NCBI GenBank assembly: GCA_934643825.1
Contig: CAKUCW010000043.1
Span: 1 to 22,416, forward strand
DNA: 22,416 nt
Direction of reading: 5' to 3'
From: an uncultured Clostridia bacterium
GTDB taxonomy: Bacteria > Bacillota > Clostridia > Christensenellales > Aristaeellaceae
Positions 1-8,300 of the stretch are shown here, one piece after another. Position numbers and translations under genes: made by a program. The notes beneath the pieces were generated by a model. The model was not told where the DNA came from, did not search any database, and was given only the letters and a program-made list of their open reading frames with translations. Position 1 is the stretch's first letter. Each line of letters begins with the position of its first letter.

Positions 1-369
1 CCCTCAGACTCCCTTCTTCGCTTCGCGGCGGTTTTAACTCGTGTTAGCGGAATCAGGGACGCTTCGCTTCCTGATTCACGTTTTTTGGAATGCTTCGCAC
101 GGGGGAACGATAGGGCTGCCGATCTAAAACCCGCCTGAAGGGATTTTCCCCTCAGACTCCCTTCTTCGCTTCGCGGCGGTTTGAAGTAGCGTTTGCGGAA
201 TCAGGGATCGCTTCGCTTCCTGATTCACGTTTCTTTTAAATCGCTTCGCGATTTTGGGGTTACGGGGGTTACCTTGGGCTGCCGCCCAAACCTGCTTGGG
301 GATTTCATCCCCAAACCCCATCTCCGCTTCGCGGCGGTTTCAAGAGATGCATCCGGGATGAGTTTTACA
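1..369. repeat. Intergenic palindromic repeat cluster
   Basis: No convincing gene is visible here. The motif TTCGCTTCGCGGCGGTTT occurs at 17-34 and 165-182 (exact, 148 bp apart), with a shorter copy at 325-340. Around the first two copies lies a hairpin of AATCAGG and CCTGATT arms (51-76 and 199-225). Further hairpins are built on AAATCG/CGATTT near 238-255, TTGGGC/GCCCAA near 272-288 and TTGGGG/CCCCAA near 296-316. This is the pattern of REP-like intergenic elements, and it sits just downstream of the leftward gene ending at 370. Short open frames in this stretch follow the repeats and lack gene features. Confidence 0.6.
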
Positions 370-2244
370 TCACAATGTCGCTTTTCCGGTTTGAAGATCC
401 ACGCGGACAAGGGCGGTGATTCTCTGTCCATTCTCTTCATCCGTTCCCGCGACATAAATCTCCCCGCCGTCATCCGTCAGCAGTCTTGCCCCATCCGCTT
501 CAAAGCCGATTTCCAGCGGAAGATCCACGCTTCCATCCGCGCTCTGAATCCGGTTTGCGCCGCTATGCGTCCATGAACCGGACGAGGTCAGCATCAGCAG
601 ACCTTTCTGCGGATGCACCAGCACATCGCAGACGCAGCCGGCGCTTCTTCCCTCCTGAAGCTGCACCGTCGAGATTCGGCGCAGAACGGCGTCATGTCCG
701 ATGATACACAGCACGGCTTCCTGTTGTTCGCCGTCCGCCGTATCGGTCAGGCAGCGTCCGCCGAGCGCATAGCTTCCATCCGGAAGCTGCACGGCGCAGA
801 GCCACTCCAGCCGATCCGCTGCGGTATGGATGACCGTTCGCGTGCGCCAGCGCACATTCCCCTGCTCATCCTCCAGCGCGACCCATGCGCCGCCCTCGGT
901 TTCCTGCCAGGTCAGCGTTCCTGCGTCAACCGTCTGTCTGCCCGCGATTCTTTCCGGAAAAATTTCCGTTTCTCTCGCCGTGCCGCCGCGGTCAATCTGC
1001 ACGCCGAACCGCTGTCCGTCGCGCCGCTCAAGCAGCAGCGTCACGCCGCTTTGATTTGCCCGTGCGTTCAGCAGCGTACAATCCTTCTGAACGAACAGCG
1101 CGTTTTCATATTCGCCCTCTTCATCCAGCTCCTCACCGGAGATCACGCGGATACGGCTTTCCTCCGCATCGCCCTCTTCCGGTTCAAAGAGCGCCGCGAC
1201 GCCGTTTCCGAACGCGGCAATACCCAGCGGGAAGCGGACATCCCGTTCATCCGTCGGGTATTCCGCTTCCTTCGTTCCGAGCAGTCCGCCGTCTTCATCG
1301 AAATACGCGATGCCCTGCCGATAATACCCCGCAAAGCCGCCGGATGTGACCGTCAGTTTGGTCACGATATCATCCATCGAGTGCGCAAACACGGTTTCGC
1401 CGAGCGCATTGATACGCACCAGCACGCCGCCAATCTGTTTCTTCTGCCCGCTGAGGATGACCGAGCCATCCTCCAGCGCCACGCAATCGAGCAGCACGCC
1501 GTCGCTGAGCCATTCGCCCAGATTTGCCTGTGCAACGGTCGGCGGCTCATCCGTTCCGGGCTGAATGAAGCACACGCCGAGTGCGCCGCTCGCCCCATCG
1601 GCAAACGCCATGGCGATGCGCCCGCTTTCGTCTCTGCACGCGGCGAACAGATTCTCTTCCGCTTTGACAAAGCTCATTCCCGGCGACAGCCTGCCATCCT
1701 GCGCCAGCTCCGCGATGCAGCACGTTCCGTCGCCGTGATCGACCACGAGCGCGAGGAACGGCTGTCCCTCCCGATCATGCGGCACGGCATAGACGGACGT
1801 GCTTTTTTCCTGCCGTTCATGGCGGCAAAGCTGAGTGACATCCGGCACGGCAACGCGCTTTTCCGCCCGCCCGCGCTCATTCAGCTCGATCCACTCCTGC
1901 CCCCGCTCTCCGGTCAGCACGCAGCTCACGCACCCGTTATCATGCACGAAGGGGCTGCAAATCTCCGCCTTGCCATCCCGCGATGAGCAGAAATTCCAGA
2001 GAACGCTTCCGTCCGCGCCCAGCCGAATCAGCCAGCCGGTCTTGCCTTCCCGTGTGCGGATGCTCAAATCGCCGTCCGAAGACGTCGTGCCTCCCGCGGC
2101 AAGGATTCCGTCGCCGACGGACACGATTTCCCGCAGGCTGTCCCTGCCGCTTCCGCCGTAACTGCGCAGCCAGTCCTGCGCCGCGGCAGGCGTCGCCTGC
2201 ATCACCATCCATGCCATCAGCGCGGCGGCAGCCCTTTTGCGCAT
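370..2244 (-). CDS. Exported beta-propeller-like protein of unknown function
   Basis: A 624-residue protein that begins with a cleavable signal peptide (MRKR, then an Ala/Met-rich hydrophobic stretch ending near ATPAAAQD, about residue 22). The mature part has repeated short beta-blade-like units with GG, DG and GxxxW-type turns (for example SYGGSGRDSL near residue 28, and recurring IRLGADGS or VRINALGE segments), as in exported PQQ- or Kelch-like propellers. No catalytic motif was recognised. It starts one base after the stop of tex, and its ribosome binding site GGGGAG lies inside the 3' end of tex, so the two are probably co-transcribed and translationally coupled. The function is unknown; the coupling to tex may be only positional. 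Confidence 0.75.
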   Translation of the reverse strand: MRKRAAAALMAWMVMQATPAAAQDWLRSYGGSGRDSLREIVSVGDGILAAGGTTSSDGDLSIRTREGKTGWLIRLGADGSVLWNFCSSRDGKAEICSPFVHDNGCVSCVLTGERGQEWIELNERGRAEKRVAVPDVTQLCRHERQEKSTSVYAVPHDREGQPFLALVVDHGDGTCCIAELAQDGRLSPGMSFVKAEENLFAACRDESGRIAMAFADGASGALGVCFIQPGTDEPPTVAQANLGEWLSDGVLLDCVALEDGSVILSGQKKQIGGVLVRINALGETVFAHSMDDIVTKLTVTSGGFAGYYRQGIAYFDEDGGLLGTKEAEYPTDERDVRFPLGIAAFGNGVAALFEPEEGDAEESRIRVISGEELDEEGEYENALFVQKDCTLLNARANQSGVTLLLERRDGQRFGVQIDRGGTARETEIFPERIAGRQTVDAGTLTWQETEGGAWVALEDEQGNVRWRTRTVIHTAADRLEWLCAVQLPDGSYALGGRCLTDTADGEQQEAVLCIIGHDAVLRRISTVQLQEGRSAGCVCDVLVHPQKGLLMLTSSGSWTHSGANRIQSADGSVDLPLEIGFEADGARLLTDDGGEIYVAGTDEENGQRITALVRVDLQTGKATL

Positions 2245-2245
2245 G

Positions 2246-4393
2246 TTACGCTCTCCCCTTCACCATGGTCAGTGCGATTCTCTGTTTTTTCACATCCACA
2301 TCGACGACCCAAACCGTCACCACATCGCCCACATGAACAACCTCGCTCGGATGGCGGATGAATTTATCCGCCATGCGGGAAATGTGAACCAGTCCGTCCT
2401 GATGCACGCCGATATCCACAAACGCACCGAAGTCGATGACATTGCGCACCGTTCCGGTCAGCTCCATGCCCGGCTTCAGATCCTCCATGCTCAGCACATC
2501 CGTGCGCAGAACAGGCGCGGGCAGCTCGTCACGCGGGTCGCGCCCGGGCTTTTCGAGTTCGGAGAGGATATCGCGCAAGGTCATTTCGCCGATTTCCAGC
2601 TCCTGCGCCAGCTTCGCCACGCCGACCTCTTCCGCTTTGGCGGCAATGCCGACAATGCCGCCGCGCTTGAGCGCCTGGGGCGTATAACCCAGCCGCTCCA
2701 TCAGCGCCTTTGCCGCCGCATAGCTTTCCGGGTGAACCGCCGTCGCATCCAGCGGATTGCTTCCGTGAACGCGGAGGAAGCCCGCGCACTGTTCAAACGC
2801 CTTCGGCCCCAGCTTGGGCACTTTCTTGAGCTGTGCGCGTGAGGCGATGCCGTTTTCATCCCGATACGCCACGATGTTGTTCGCCAGCGTTTCACCGATG
2901 CCCGCCACATGCGTCAGCAACGACGCGGACGCCGTTTCCACATCCACGCCGACGCTCGACACGCAGCTTTCCACCACGCCGGAGAGCGCGTTTTCCAGCT
3001 CTGCCTGCTTAAGGTCATGCTGATACTGCCCGACGCCGATCGCCTTCGGATCGATCTTGACCAGCTCGGCAAGCGGATCCTGCATGCGCCGCGCGATGGA
3101 CACCGCGCTGCGAAGCGAAACGTCATATTCCGGGAATTCCTTTGCCGCCAGCTTGGACGCCGAATACACGCTCGCGCCCGCTTCGCTGACGATGACATAC
3201 GCCGCGTTCGGCGCTTCCGGAAGCAGCGACGCGATGAACTGTTCGCTCTCGCGGGACGCCGTGCCGTTGCCGATGGCGATGGCGGTCACGCCGTGGCGGC
3301 GGATCATGCCCAAAATCTGCGCCTTTGCCTGCGCCTTTTTCGCTTCATGAATCGGCAGGGTGAAATAGCCCACGCCGGTTTCCAGCACCTTGCCATTTTC
3401 ATCGACAACCGCCAGCTTGCAGCCCGTGCGGAAGCCGGGATCGACGCCCAGCGTCACCTTGCCGCGAATCGGCGGCTGCATGAGCAGCTGATGCAGGTTA
3501 TCGCCAAAGACGCGGATCGCGCCCTCGTTGGCTTTATCCGTCAGCTCATTGCGGATTTCGCGCTCCAAAGACGGCTCAATCAGCCGCGTCCACGCGTCAT
3601 CCGCCGCTGCGCGGACGACCTCGCAGCATGCGCTGCCCGGCTCGACGACCTCCCTGCGGATGATCTGACGGGCACGTTCATCGTCGCATTCCACGCTGAC
3701 CTTCAGCCATTCCTCGCGCTCGCCGCGGTTGATGGCAAGGATGCGGTGACCTGCCGCACGCAGAACCGGCTCACGGTAATCGGCGTACTGCGCATAGACG
3801 TTTTCGCCTTCCTTGGCGGCGACGCTGCGGAGCATGCCCGTCCGCCTGTAAAACTCGCGAAGCTTGGCGCGGATGGACGCATCGTCGCTGAACTGCTCCG
3901 CCAGAATATCCTGCGCAAGCTGCACGGCGGTCTGCGCATCCGGCACGCCCTTTTCGTCGCTGACATATGCCTGCGCCAGCGCAAGCGGTTCATCGCCGCG
4001 CCTTTGGGCGAAAATGGCGTTTGCCAGCGGCTCGACGCCCTTCTCCCGCGCAATCATCGCACGCGTGCGGCGTTTGGGCTTATACGGACGGTAGATATCC
4101 TCCAGCTCGGAAAGCGTGACCGCGGCGGCAAGCTTCTTTTCAATCTCTTCGCTGAATTTTCCCTGCTCGGAAATGCTCGCCGTGATCTGCTCGCGGCGTT
4201 TATCCAGCCCGCGCAGATAATCCAGCCGCTCGCTGATTTCGCGGAGCTTCTGGTCGTCCATCGCGCCGGTCATCTCTTTGCGGTATCGGGCAATGAAGGG
4301 AATGGTGTTGCCCTCGTCGATGAGCGAAACGATGCGGGAAATAATCGCGGCATCGGTTGAAAATTCGTTGGACAATAAAGCGTTGATATCCAT
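2246..4393 (-). CDS. tex: Tex family S1 RNA-binding transcription accessory protein
   Basis: A cytoplasmic nucleic-acid-binding protein of the Tex/YhgF family, linked in other bacteria to transcription and stress tolerance. Order of domains: Tex N-terminal helical region with the family signature DEGNTIPFIARYRKE near residue 25; YqgF/RNase H-like domain starting around TLGVDPGFRTGCKLAV (about 315); helix-hairpin-helix with HVAGIGETLANNIVAYR (about 500); and a C-terminal S1 domain from GMELTGTVRNVIDFGAFVDIG (about 640). At about 715 residues it is close to the usual length. The start at 4393 was chosen because family members begin about 20-25 residues before DEGNT and AGGAAAGGAA lies upstream; an in-frame ATG at 4423 would add ten residues but lacks a good ribosome binding site. 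Confidence 0.93.
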   Translation of the reverse strand: MDINALLSNEFSTDAAIISRIVSLIDEGNTIPFIARYRKEMTGAMDDQKLREISERLDYLRGLDKRREQITASISEQGKFSEEIEKKLAAAVTLSELEDIYRPYKPKRRTRAMIAREKGVEPLANAIFAQRRGDEPLALAQAYVSDEKGVPDAQTAVQLAQDILAEQFSDDASIRAKLREFYRRTGMLRSVAAKEGENVYAQYADYREPVLRAAGHRILAINRGEREEWLKVSVECDDERARQIIRREVVEPGSACCEVVRAAADDAWTRLIEPSLEREIRNELTDKANEGAIRVFGDNLHQLLMQPPIRGKVTLGVDPGFRTGCKLAVVDENGKVLETGVGYFTLPIHEAKKAQAKAQILGMIRRHGVTAIAIGNGTASRESEQFIASLLPEAPNAAYVIVSEAGASVYSASKLAAKEFPEYDVSLRSAVSIARRMQDPLAELVKIDPKAIGVGQYQHDLKQAELENALSGVVESCVSSVGVDVETASASLLTHVAGIGETLANNIVAYRDENGIASRAQLKKVPKLGPKAFEQCAGFLRVHGSNPLDATAVHPESYAAAKALMERLGYTPQALKRGGIVGIAAKAEEVGVAKLAQELEIGEMTLRDILSELEKPGRDPRDELPAPVLRTDVLSMEDLKPGMELTGTVRNVIDFGAFVDIGVHQDGLVHISRMADKFIRHPSEVVHVGDVVTVWVVDVDVKKQRIALTMVKGRA

Positions 4394-4470
4394 ATCGGTC
4401 GGAAATTCCTTTCCTGTCGTCATGCAGAGTTCTGCCCGTTCATCTCCATATTCAGGGCATTATCTCATAT

Positions 4471-4500
4471 AGTATACAACAAAAAAGGCAGGATGGGCAA
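4471..4500 (-). promoter_or_regulatory. Putative sigma-70-type promoter for tex
   Basis: On the minus strand TTGCCC (4500-4495) and TATACT (4476-4471) are separated by 18 bp, and the transcript would start about 70 bases upstream of the chosen tex start. The -35 box is weak. Confidence 0.45.
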
Positions 4501-4506
4501 GTCCTC

Positions 4507-4531
4507 AAAAGCGACGGTTTTTGCCGCCTTT
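4507..4531 (-). terminator. Putative terminator after the sensor kinase
   Basis: On the minus strand the arms AAAGGCGGC and GTCGCTTTT form a stem with one bulge and a loop of about seven bases, followed by only a short U run. It lies between the kinase stop and the tex promoter. Confidence 0.4.
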
Positions 4532-4593
4532 CTTACCCCAAACGATCGAAAACCCGCCGGATTTTCCCGCATTCTCAGCCGCTTTCACGTTTC

Positions 4594-6768
4594 TCAGCAT
4601 TTCAGCACGGCTTGGAGAATGCTCAGCAGCAGCTCGACATCGATCGGTTTTGAAATATGCTCGTTCATCCCGGCATCCAGCGCATTCTTCCGATCCTCCT
4701 CGAAGGCATTGGCGGTCATGGCGAGAATCGGAATCTCCGCCTTGCCTTTTTCCGGAAGAGCGCGAATCCGTTCCGCCGCCTCATAGCCGTTCATTTCCGG
4801 CATCTGAATATCCATGAGAATCGCGTCGTAATACTTTTCCGGAGACGACCGCACTTTTTTAACGGCAATCCTTCCGTTTTCCGCCGTGTCCACATCAAAA
4901 CCGGCTTCCCGCAAAACCGTCGTCGCGATTTCCATATTCAGCGCGTTATCCTCGACAACCAGCAGCCGTTTGCCCGAAAAAGACGCCTTCATCGGTGCTG
5001 CCTGCCGATGCGTCTGCGCGGAATCTTCCCGCTTTTTGCTGACGGGAAATCTCAGCGACACGACAAATTCCGATCCCTTTCCCGGCTCGCTTTCCACGGT
5101 AATCGTTCCGCCCATCATATCGACAAGGCTCTTGGTGATCGACATGCCCAGCCCCGTTCCCTGAATCTTGCTGACGGTAGAGGTTTTCTCTCTGGCAAAC
5201 TGTTCAAAAATATGCGCCCTAAACGCTTCGCTCATCCCGATTCCGTTATCCCGAATCCGGAACACATAATCGGCAAAGCCCTCGGGTGACGGATGGATCT
5301 GCGCGATGCGCAGGGCGATTGCCCCGCCGGGCTGCGTGAACTTGACGGCGTTTGACAGAATATTCAGCAGAATCTGATTGAGCCGCATCGGGTCGGCGAT
5401 CAGATCCTCATTCACGATATCCGCCAAATCCACGGAAAAGGAAAGCCGTTTGGCGGCAATGCCCGATTGGATGATGTCCCGAAGCTCATGCACCAGCTCC
5501 GGCAGATGCACCGGTCTGGTTTCCAGCATAACCTTGCCGCTCTCGATTCGGCTCATATCCAGCACATCGTTGATGAGGGAAAGCAGATGCCTGCTTGCCG
5601 TGGCAATCTTTTTCAGATAATCCAGCACCTGCTCCTGATTTTGGATATGGGTTTCAGCCAGCGAGGTGAAGCCGATAATCGCGTTCATGGGCGTCCTGAT
5701 GTCGTGGGACATGTTGAACAGAAATTCCCGCTTGGCGCGGTTCGCCGCGGTTTCATGCCAAATGGCAAGTTCCAGCTCGGCATTTTTCTGTTCCAGCGAT
5801 TTTTTGTATTCCTGCTCCCTTTTTTCCTGTTGCAGCTTGAAACTCTTCTCGGAATTCCACCGAATCGCCTGCATGAGCGACAGCAGCAGGATATAGGCGA
5901 TCAGCGTAGCCGCCAGATTGGACGTCGTCACCTGATAAACCTGACAGGCGGGAATATAGGTATAGAGATAGTAATCCCGTCCATGGCTGTACATGCCGCA
6001 GTAATATCCGTCAAGCCCGCTTTGGGTGTTGACATGGATCAGCCTGTCTGCCTGATTTCGCCCCCGAATCGACTGAAGCAGCCTGTTTTCCGAAATATCC
6101 ATGCCGATCAAATCAGGCGCGTTGGAGGCTTCCACCCGGTTTTCCTTCACCAGCAGGAGCGTCCCCATCGCGTTCACGTCGTATCCATCCAGCAGGTCTT
6201 GAACGGAAAGAACGGATCTTTGCGAAAACTCCGCCTTGGTGTGCCGATAAGCGAGAACCGCCCCGGCATCGCCGGCGCAGCTATGCACGGCGATATCCAC
6301 GCAGGAACCGTCCTCCATCTCAATCCGCTTGACATAGGTCTTCTTCGGAAAATCAATCACACTGAGCAGCAGCTCCTGTTTCGTTTCGCTCTGAAACCGG
6401 GCATAGCCGACGCCGTCCTCCGTATACTCGCAGACCAGATTGCCCTCTGCATCCAAAATGGAAATGCCCGTCAGCCACAGCCTTTGGGCATATTCCTCCA
6501 AGTCCTCCGCGCTGCAATCAAACGTGCAGCCCTCCAGCGCGTGTACGGCTGTCGTTTCGCGCACCAGACTTTTGGCAACCGTCGTATGGTTATATTTTAC
6601 ATAGCTGGCGGATTGTTCCTTGATAAAATCCAGCGTAGCTGCCAGACGGCTTTCGCAGCTCCGCACATCCGCCTGCACGGAAAAGAAAATCACCACGCCG
6701 AAGAGCAGCAGACCGCCCGCGATATAGATGCACCAGAATCTTTTTCCAAAGACGTTCTTAGTATTCAA
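4594..6768 (-). CDS. Membrane hybrid sensor histidine kinase with receiver domain
   Basis: A 724-residue two-component hybrid kinase. A first membrane helix (about residues 13-31) and a second (about 284-302) bracket a large extracytoplasmic sensor region. A short coiled coil (about 310-345) leads to the HisKA domain with the phospho-acceptor H355 in NMSHDIRTPMN. The HATPase domain shows the N box near N473 (LLNILSNAVKFT), G1 box DNGIGM (507-512) and G2 box GTGLGM. The C-terminal receiver has the acidic pair near E606/D607, phosphorylated D653 in LMDIQMP and K707 in SKP. There is no output domain, so a phosphorelay partner is expected elsewhere. The start is TTG at 6768: GGAGG lies nine bases upstream, inside the last codons of the solute-binding lipoprotein gene, and the two genes overlap by 11 bases, pointing to translational coupling. 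Confidence 0.92.
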   Translation of the reverse strand: MNTKNVFGKRFWCIYIAGGLLLFGVVIFFSVQADVRSCESRLAATLDFIKEQSASYVKYNHTTVAKSLVRETTAVHALEGCTFDCSAEDLEEYAQRLWLTGISILDAEGNLVCEYTEDGVGYARFQSETKQELLLSVIDFPKKTYVKRIEMEDGSCVDIAVHSCAGDAGAVLAYRHTKAEFSQRSVLSVQDLLDGYDVNAMGTLLLVKENRVEASNAPDLIGMDISENRLLQSIRGRNQADRLIHVNTQSGLDGYYCGMYSHGRDYYLYTYIPACQVYQVTTSNLAATLIAYILLLSLMQAIRWNSEKSFKLQQEKREQEYKKSLEQKNAELELAIWHETAANRAKREFLFNMSHDIRTPMNAIIGFTSLAETHIQNQEQVLDYLKKIATASRHLLSLINDVLDMSRIESGKVMLETRPVHLPELVHELRDIIQSGIAAKRLSFSVDLADIVNEDLIADPMRLNQILLNILSNAVKFTQPGGAIALRIAQIHPSPEGFADYVFRIRDNGIGMSEAFRAHIFEQFAREKTSTVSKIQGTGLGMSITKSLVDMMGGTITVESEPGKGSEFVVSLRFPVSKKREDSAQTHRQAAPMKASFSGKRLLVVEDNALNMEIATTVLREAGFDVDTAENGRIAVKKVRSSPEKYYDAILMDIQMPEMNGYEAAERIRALPEKGKAEIPILAMTANAFEEDRKNALDAGMNEHISKPIDVELLLSILQAVLKC

Positions 6769-7567
6769 GCTTCTCTACCTCCAGAAAGGTCTCGGGGTCA
6801 TCCAGATATTTCCCGACCATCCGCTGCATCGTTCCATCCCGGCGCATCTGTTCAAGAACCACCGACAGCCGCTGCGCAAGCCCCCGGTCATCCGCTTTGG
6901 AAAAGGCAACGCCGATTCCCGTAACCAGAACAGGGCGTTCCAGAATGCGGAAATCCGCTCTGTAATCCTTCATATATTGACGAATCGCCGTTTCATGCGC
7001 CGCAATGGCATCCACATATCCGCAGTCCAGCGCCGCATACTGCACGCCCCGATCCTCCAGACTCATCACATCGCCGAATTCCGGACACCCGGACGGCTTC
7101 TCCTTCAAAAAAATCTCCTCCGGCTTTCCGGTGGACTGCACGGCGATGCTCTTGCCCTCCAGGTCGCCCCATGTATACAATTCGCTTTTCGCGTTGACCG
7201 CAATCACCTGACGGCTGATCATATACGGTCCCGCCCACTCATACGCCTGCTCACGCCCCGCCATGGAAAAACAGCCCCAGATGCAGTCGATCTCCCCGTT
7301 TTCCAGCATTTCGGTCTTCTGTTCCCAGTCAATCGTGGCAAAGACCGCCTGAATGCCCATGCGCCGAAATGCCTCCGTGGCAATATCCACATCAATGCCG
7401 GTGGGGTCGCCGTTATGATCCAAATAGACATAGGGCGGATAGTTATCGCTTCCGACCGTAATTTTCGGCAGAATCTCTCCCGTCGGAGCGCCCGTCTGCG
7501 GCGTGCAGCCATACAGCAGACCCGCCGCCCAAAGCAGTACGGCTATTCCTTTCACGATGCGTTTCAT
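6758..7567 (-). CDS. Solute-binding lipoprotein (SBP_bac_3 / HisJ-like), probable sensor partner
   Basis: A 269-residue periplasmic-binding-protein-fold lipoprotein. The N-terminus has a positively charged, hydrophobic signal and a lipobox ending LLYGC with C21 as the lipidated residue. Typical family-3 features follow: VGSDNYPPYVYLD near residue 38, GIDVDIATEAFRRMG near 58, WEQKTEMLENGEIDCIWG, and GxSIAVQSTGKPEE near 141. It resembles amino-acid-binding proteins of ABC importers, but no permease or ATPase gene is adjacent; instead the gene overlaps a hybrid sensor kinase. By analogy with BvgS/EvgS-type kinases that carry such domains fused, I infer that it presents a ligand to the kinase. 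AAGGAGA lies upstream of the ATG. Confidence 0.85.
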   Translation of the reverse strand: MKRIVKGIAVLLWAAGLLYGCTPQTGAPTGEILPKITVGSDNYPPYVYLDHNGDPTGIDVDIATEAFRRMGIQAVFATIDWEQKTEMLENGEIDCIWGCFSMAGREQAYEWAGPYMISRQVIAVNAKSELYTWGDLEGKSIAVQSTGKPEEIFLKEKPSGCPEFGDVMSLEDRGVQYAALDCGYVDAIAAHETAIRQYMKDYRADFRILERPVLVTGIGVAFSKADDRGLAQRLSVVLEQMRRDGTMQRMVGKYLDDPETFLEVEKLEY

Positions 7568-7898
7568 TGGTTTTCATTCTCCTTGGTTTTCTGTGTGTTT
7601 CCCGCGTCCATATTCCGGGCTTTTCATCACTCTATCTCTATTGTATGCTGTTTTCCGCAATTTTCCCCCTTATTTTTACAAAAAAGTGGGCTGAGCCCGC
7701 TTTCACTTCCGCCATAGTCTGCAAAACCGTGTAAAAAGAAAATCAGCGGCTTTCGGCAAAGAAAAGAACGCGTTAAACGTGTAAAGCTCTTCGATCGATT
7801 CGGGGTCAAAAAACGGGACAGGAATTGGCTGATTGAGGGATCTGTTTCAGTTTACAATCATCCCTCAAAATAAAAATGAAAAAAAGTGAAAAAAGGGG
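7568..7898. other. Intergenic region between the lipoprotein gene and tRNA-Ala
   Basis: No gene is supported here. There is a small hairpin (GTGGGC/GCCCGC near 7686-7700) and AT-rich sequence. Promoters for the leftward lipoprotein gene should lie here, but I could not assign a convincing -35/-10 pair. Confidence 0.5.
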
Positions 7899-7927
7899 TT
7901 GCATTTTTCAGAAATGCGTAGTATAAT
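7899..7927 (+). promoter_or_regulatory. Promoter of tRNA-Ala
   Basis: TTGCAT (7899-7904), a 17-bp spacer and a perfect TATAAT (7922-7927), ending 39 bases before the mature tRNA. A small hairpin (GTTCCG/CGGAAC, 7935-7950) lies in the leader. Confidence 0.8.
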
Positions 7928-7966
7928 AAATCTCGTTCCGAGCGCGGAACAAACAACTAAAGATTT

Positions 7967-8042
7967 GGGGCATTAGCACAGTTGGTAGCGCGCTACATTC
8001 GCATTGTAGAGGTCAGCGGTTCGAATCCGCTATGCTCCACCA
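7967..8042 (+). tRNA. tRNA-Ala, anticodon CGC
   Basis: A full cloverleaf of 76 bases with an encoded CCA. The acceptor stem GGGGCAT pairs with ATGCTCC and contains the G3:U70 wobble pair that identifies alanine tRNAs. The anticodon stem CTACA/TGTAG carries the loop TTCGCAT, giving anticodon CGC for GCG codons. The T arm is AGCGG-TTCGAAT-CCGCT. The D stem has one A/C mismatch. The 3' part from the anticodon stem onward is supplied by the left attachment copy of the element. Confidence 0.95.
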
Positions 8043-8043
8043 C
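7995..8043 (+). repeat. attL: 49-bp direct repeat within tRNA-Ala
   Basis: Identical over 49 bases to 16658-16706. It begins in the anticodon stem and ends one base after the CCA. This copy completes the functional tRNA gene. Confidence 0.93.
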
Positions 8044-8087
8044 AAGAAAAACCCTTGATTCCATTAGAATTTTGGGTTCTTTTTTTA
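8044..8087 (+). terminator. Terminator after tRNA-Ala, supplied by the element
   Basis: Arms AACCC/GGGTT and an inner ATTC/GAAT form a hairpin followed by seven T residues. It replaces the native tRNA terminator, which was displaced to 16710-16748. Confidence 0.6.
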
Positions 8088-8115
8088 TATTTCTTTATAA
8101 CGGTTTTTCGGACGT

Positions 8116-8148
8116 TGACATCAACTTTGACAGCAACCAGCTTTTTTC
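8116..8148 (+). repeat. Left 33-bp subterminal direct repeat
   Basis: Matches 16534-16566 at 31 of 33 positions in the same orientation. It contains two TTGACA-type hexamers about one helical turn apart (TTGACAtcaactTTGACA), as in integrase arm-binding repeats of tyrosine-recombinase elements. That role is inferred. Confidence 0.65.
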
Positions 8149-8187
8149 ACGCGGCTTGAGCGGATGGAAAAGCGGTTGCTTTTTTTG
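8132..8187 (+). terminator. Second rightward terminator-like hairpin at the left end
   Basis: AGCAACC(A)GCTTTT pairs with AAAAGCGGTTGCT with one bulged base, then seven T residues follow. It overlaps the 33-bp direct repeat. It may shield the element from tRNA readthrough. Confidence 0.55.
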
Positions 8188-8192
8188 TGCCT

Positions 8193-8284
8193 GAAAATCC
8201 TCCGAAAAAGGCGAAAAAGCCTAAAAAGCTAACAATAGCTGAAAAAGATGCTCCGAAAAAGCCTCCGTATATCCTCCGAAAAAG
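8193..8284 (+). repeat. Left array of CCTCCGAAAAAG repeats
   Basis: Copies start at 8199 and 8273 (exact), 8250 (one mismatch) and 8262 (CCTCCG core only). The outermost copy is embedded in a 27-bp block (8193-8219) that recurs as an exact inverted repeat at 16465-16491. Spacing of the first three copies (51, then 12 bp) is the same as in the right array. Confidence 0.8.
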
Positions 8285-8300
8285 TACCTTTTACGCCGGA

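Noticed and set aside
613..1986. Long rightward open frame of 457 codons
   Set aside because: It lies fully antisense to the exported propeller protein, is Arg/His-rich and has no domain signature; a GC-rich shadow frame.
2909..4360. Rightward open frame of 483 codons over tex
   Set aside because: Antisense to a clear Tex protein; composition typical of a shadow frame.
5467..6924. Rightward open frame of 485 codons over the kinase
   Set aside because: Antisense to a kinase with all motifs; no signature of its own.
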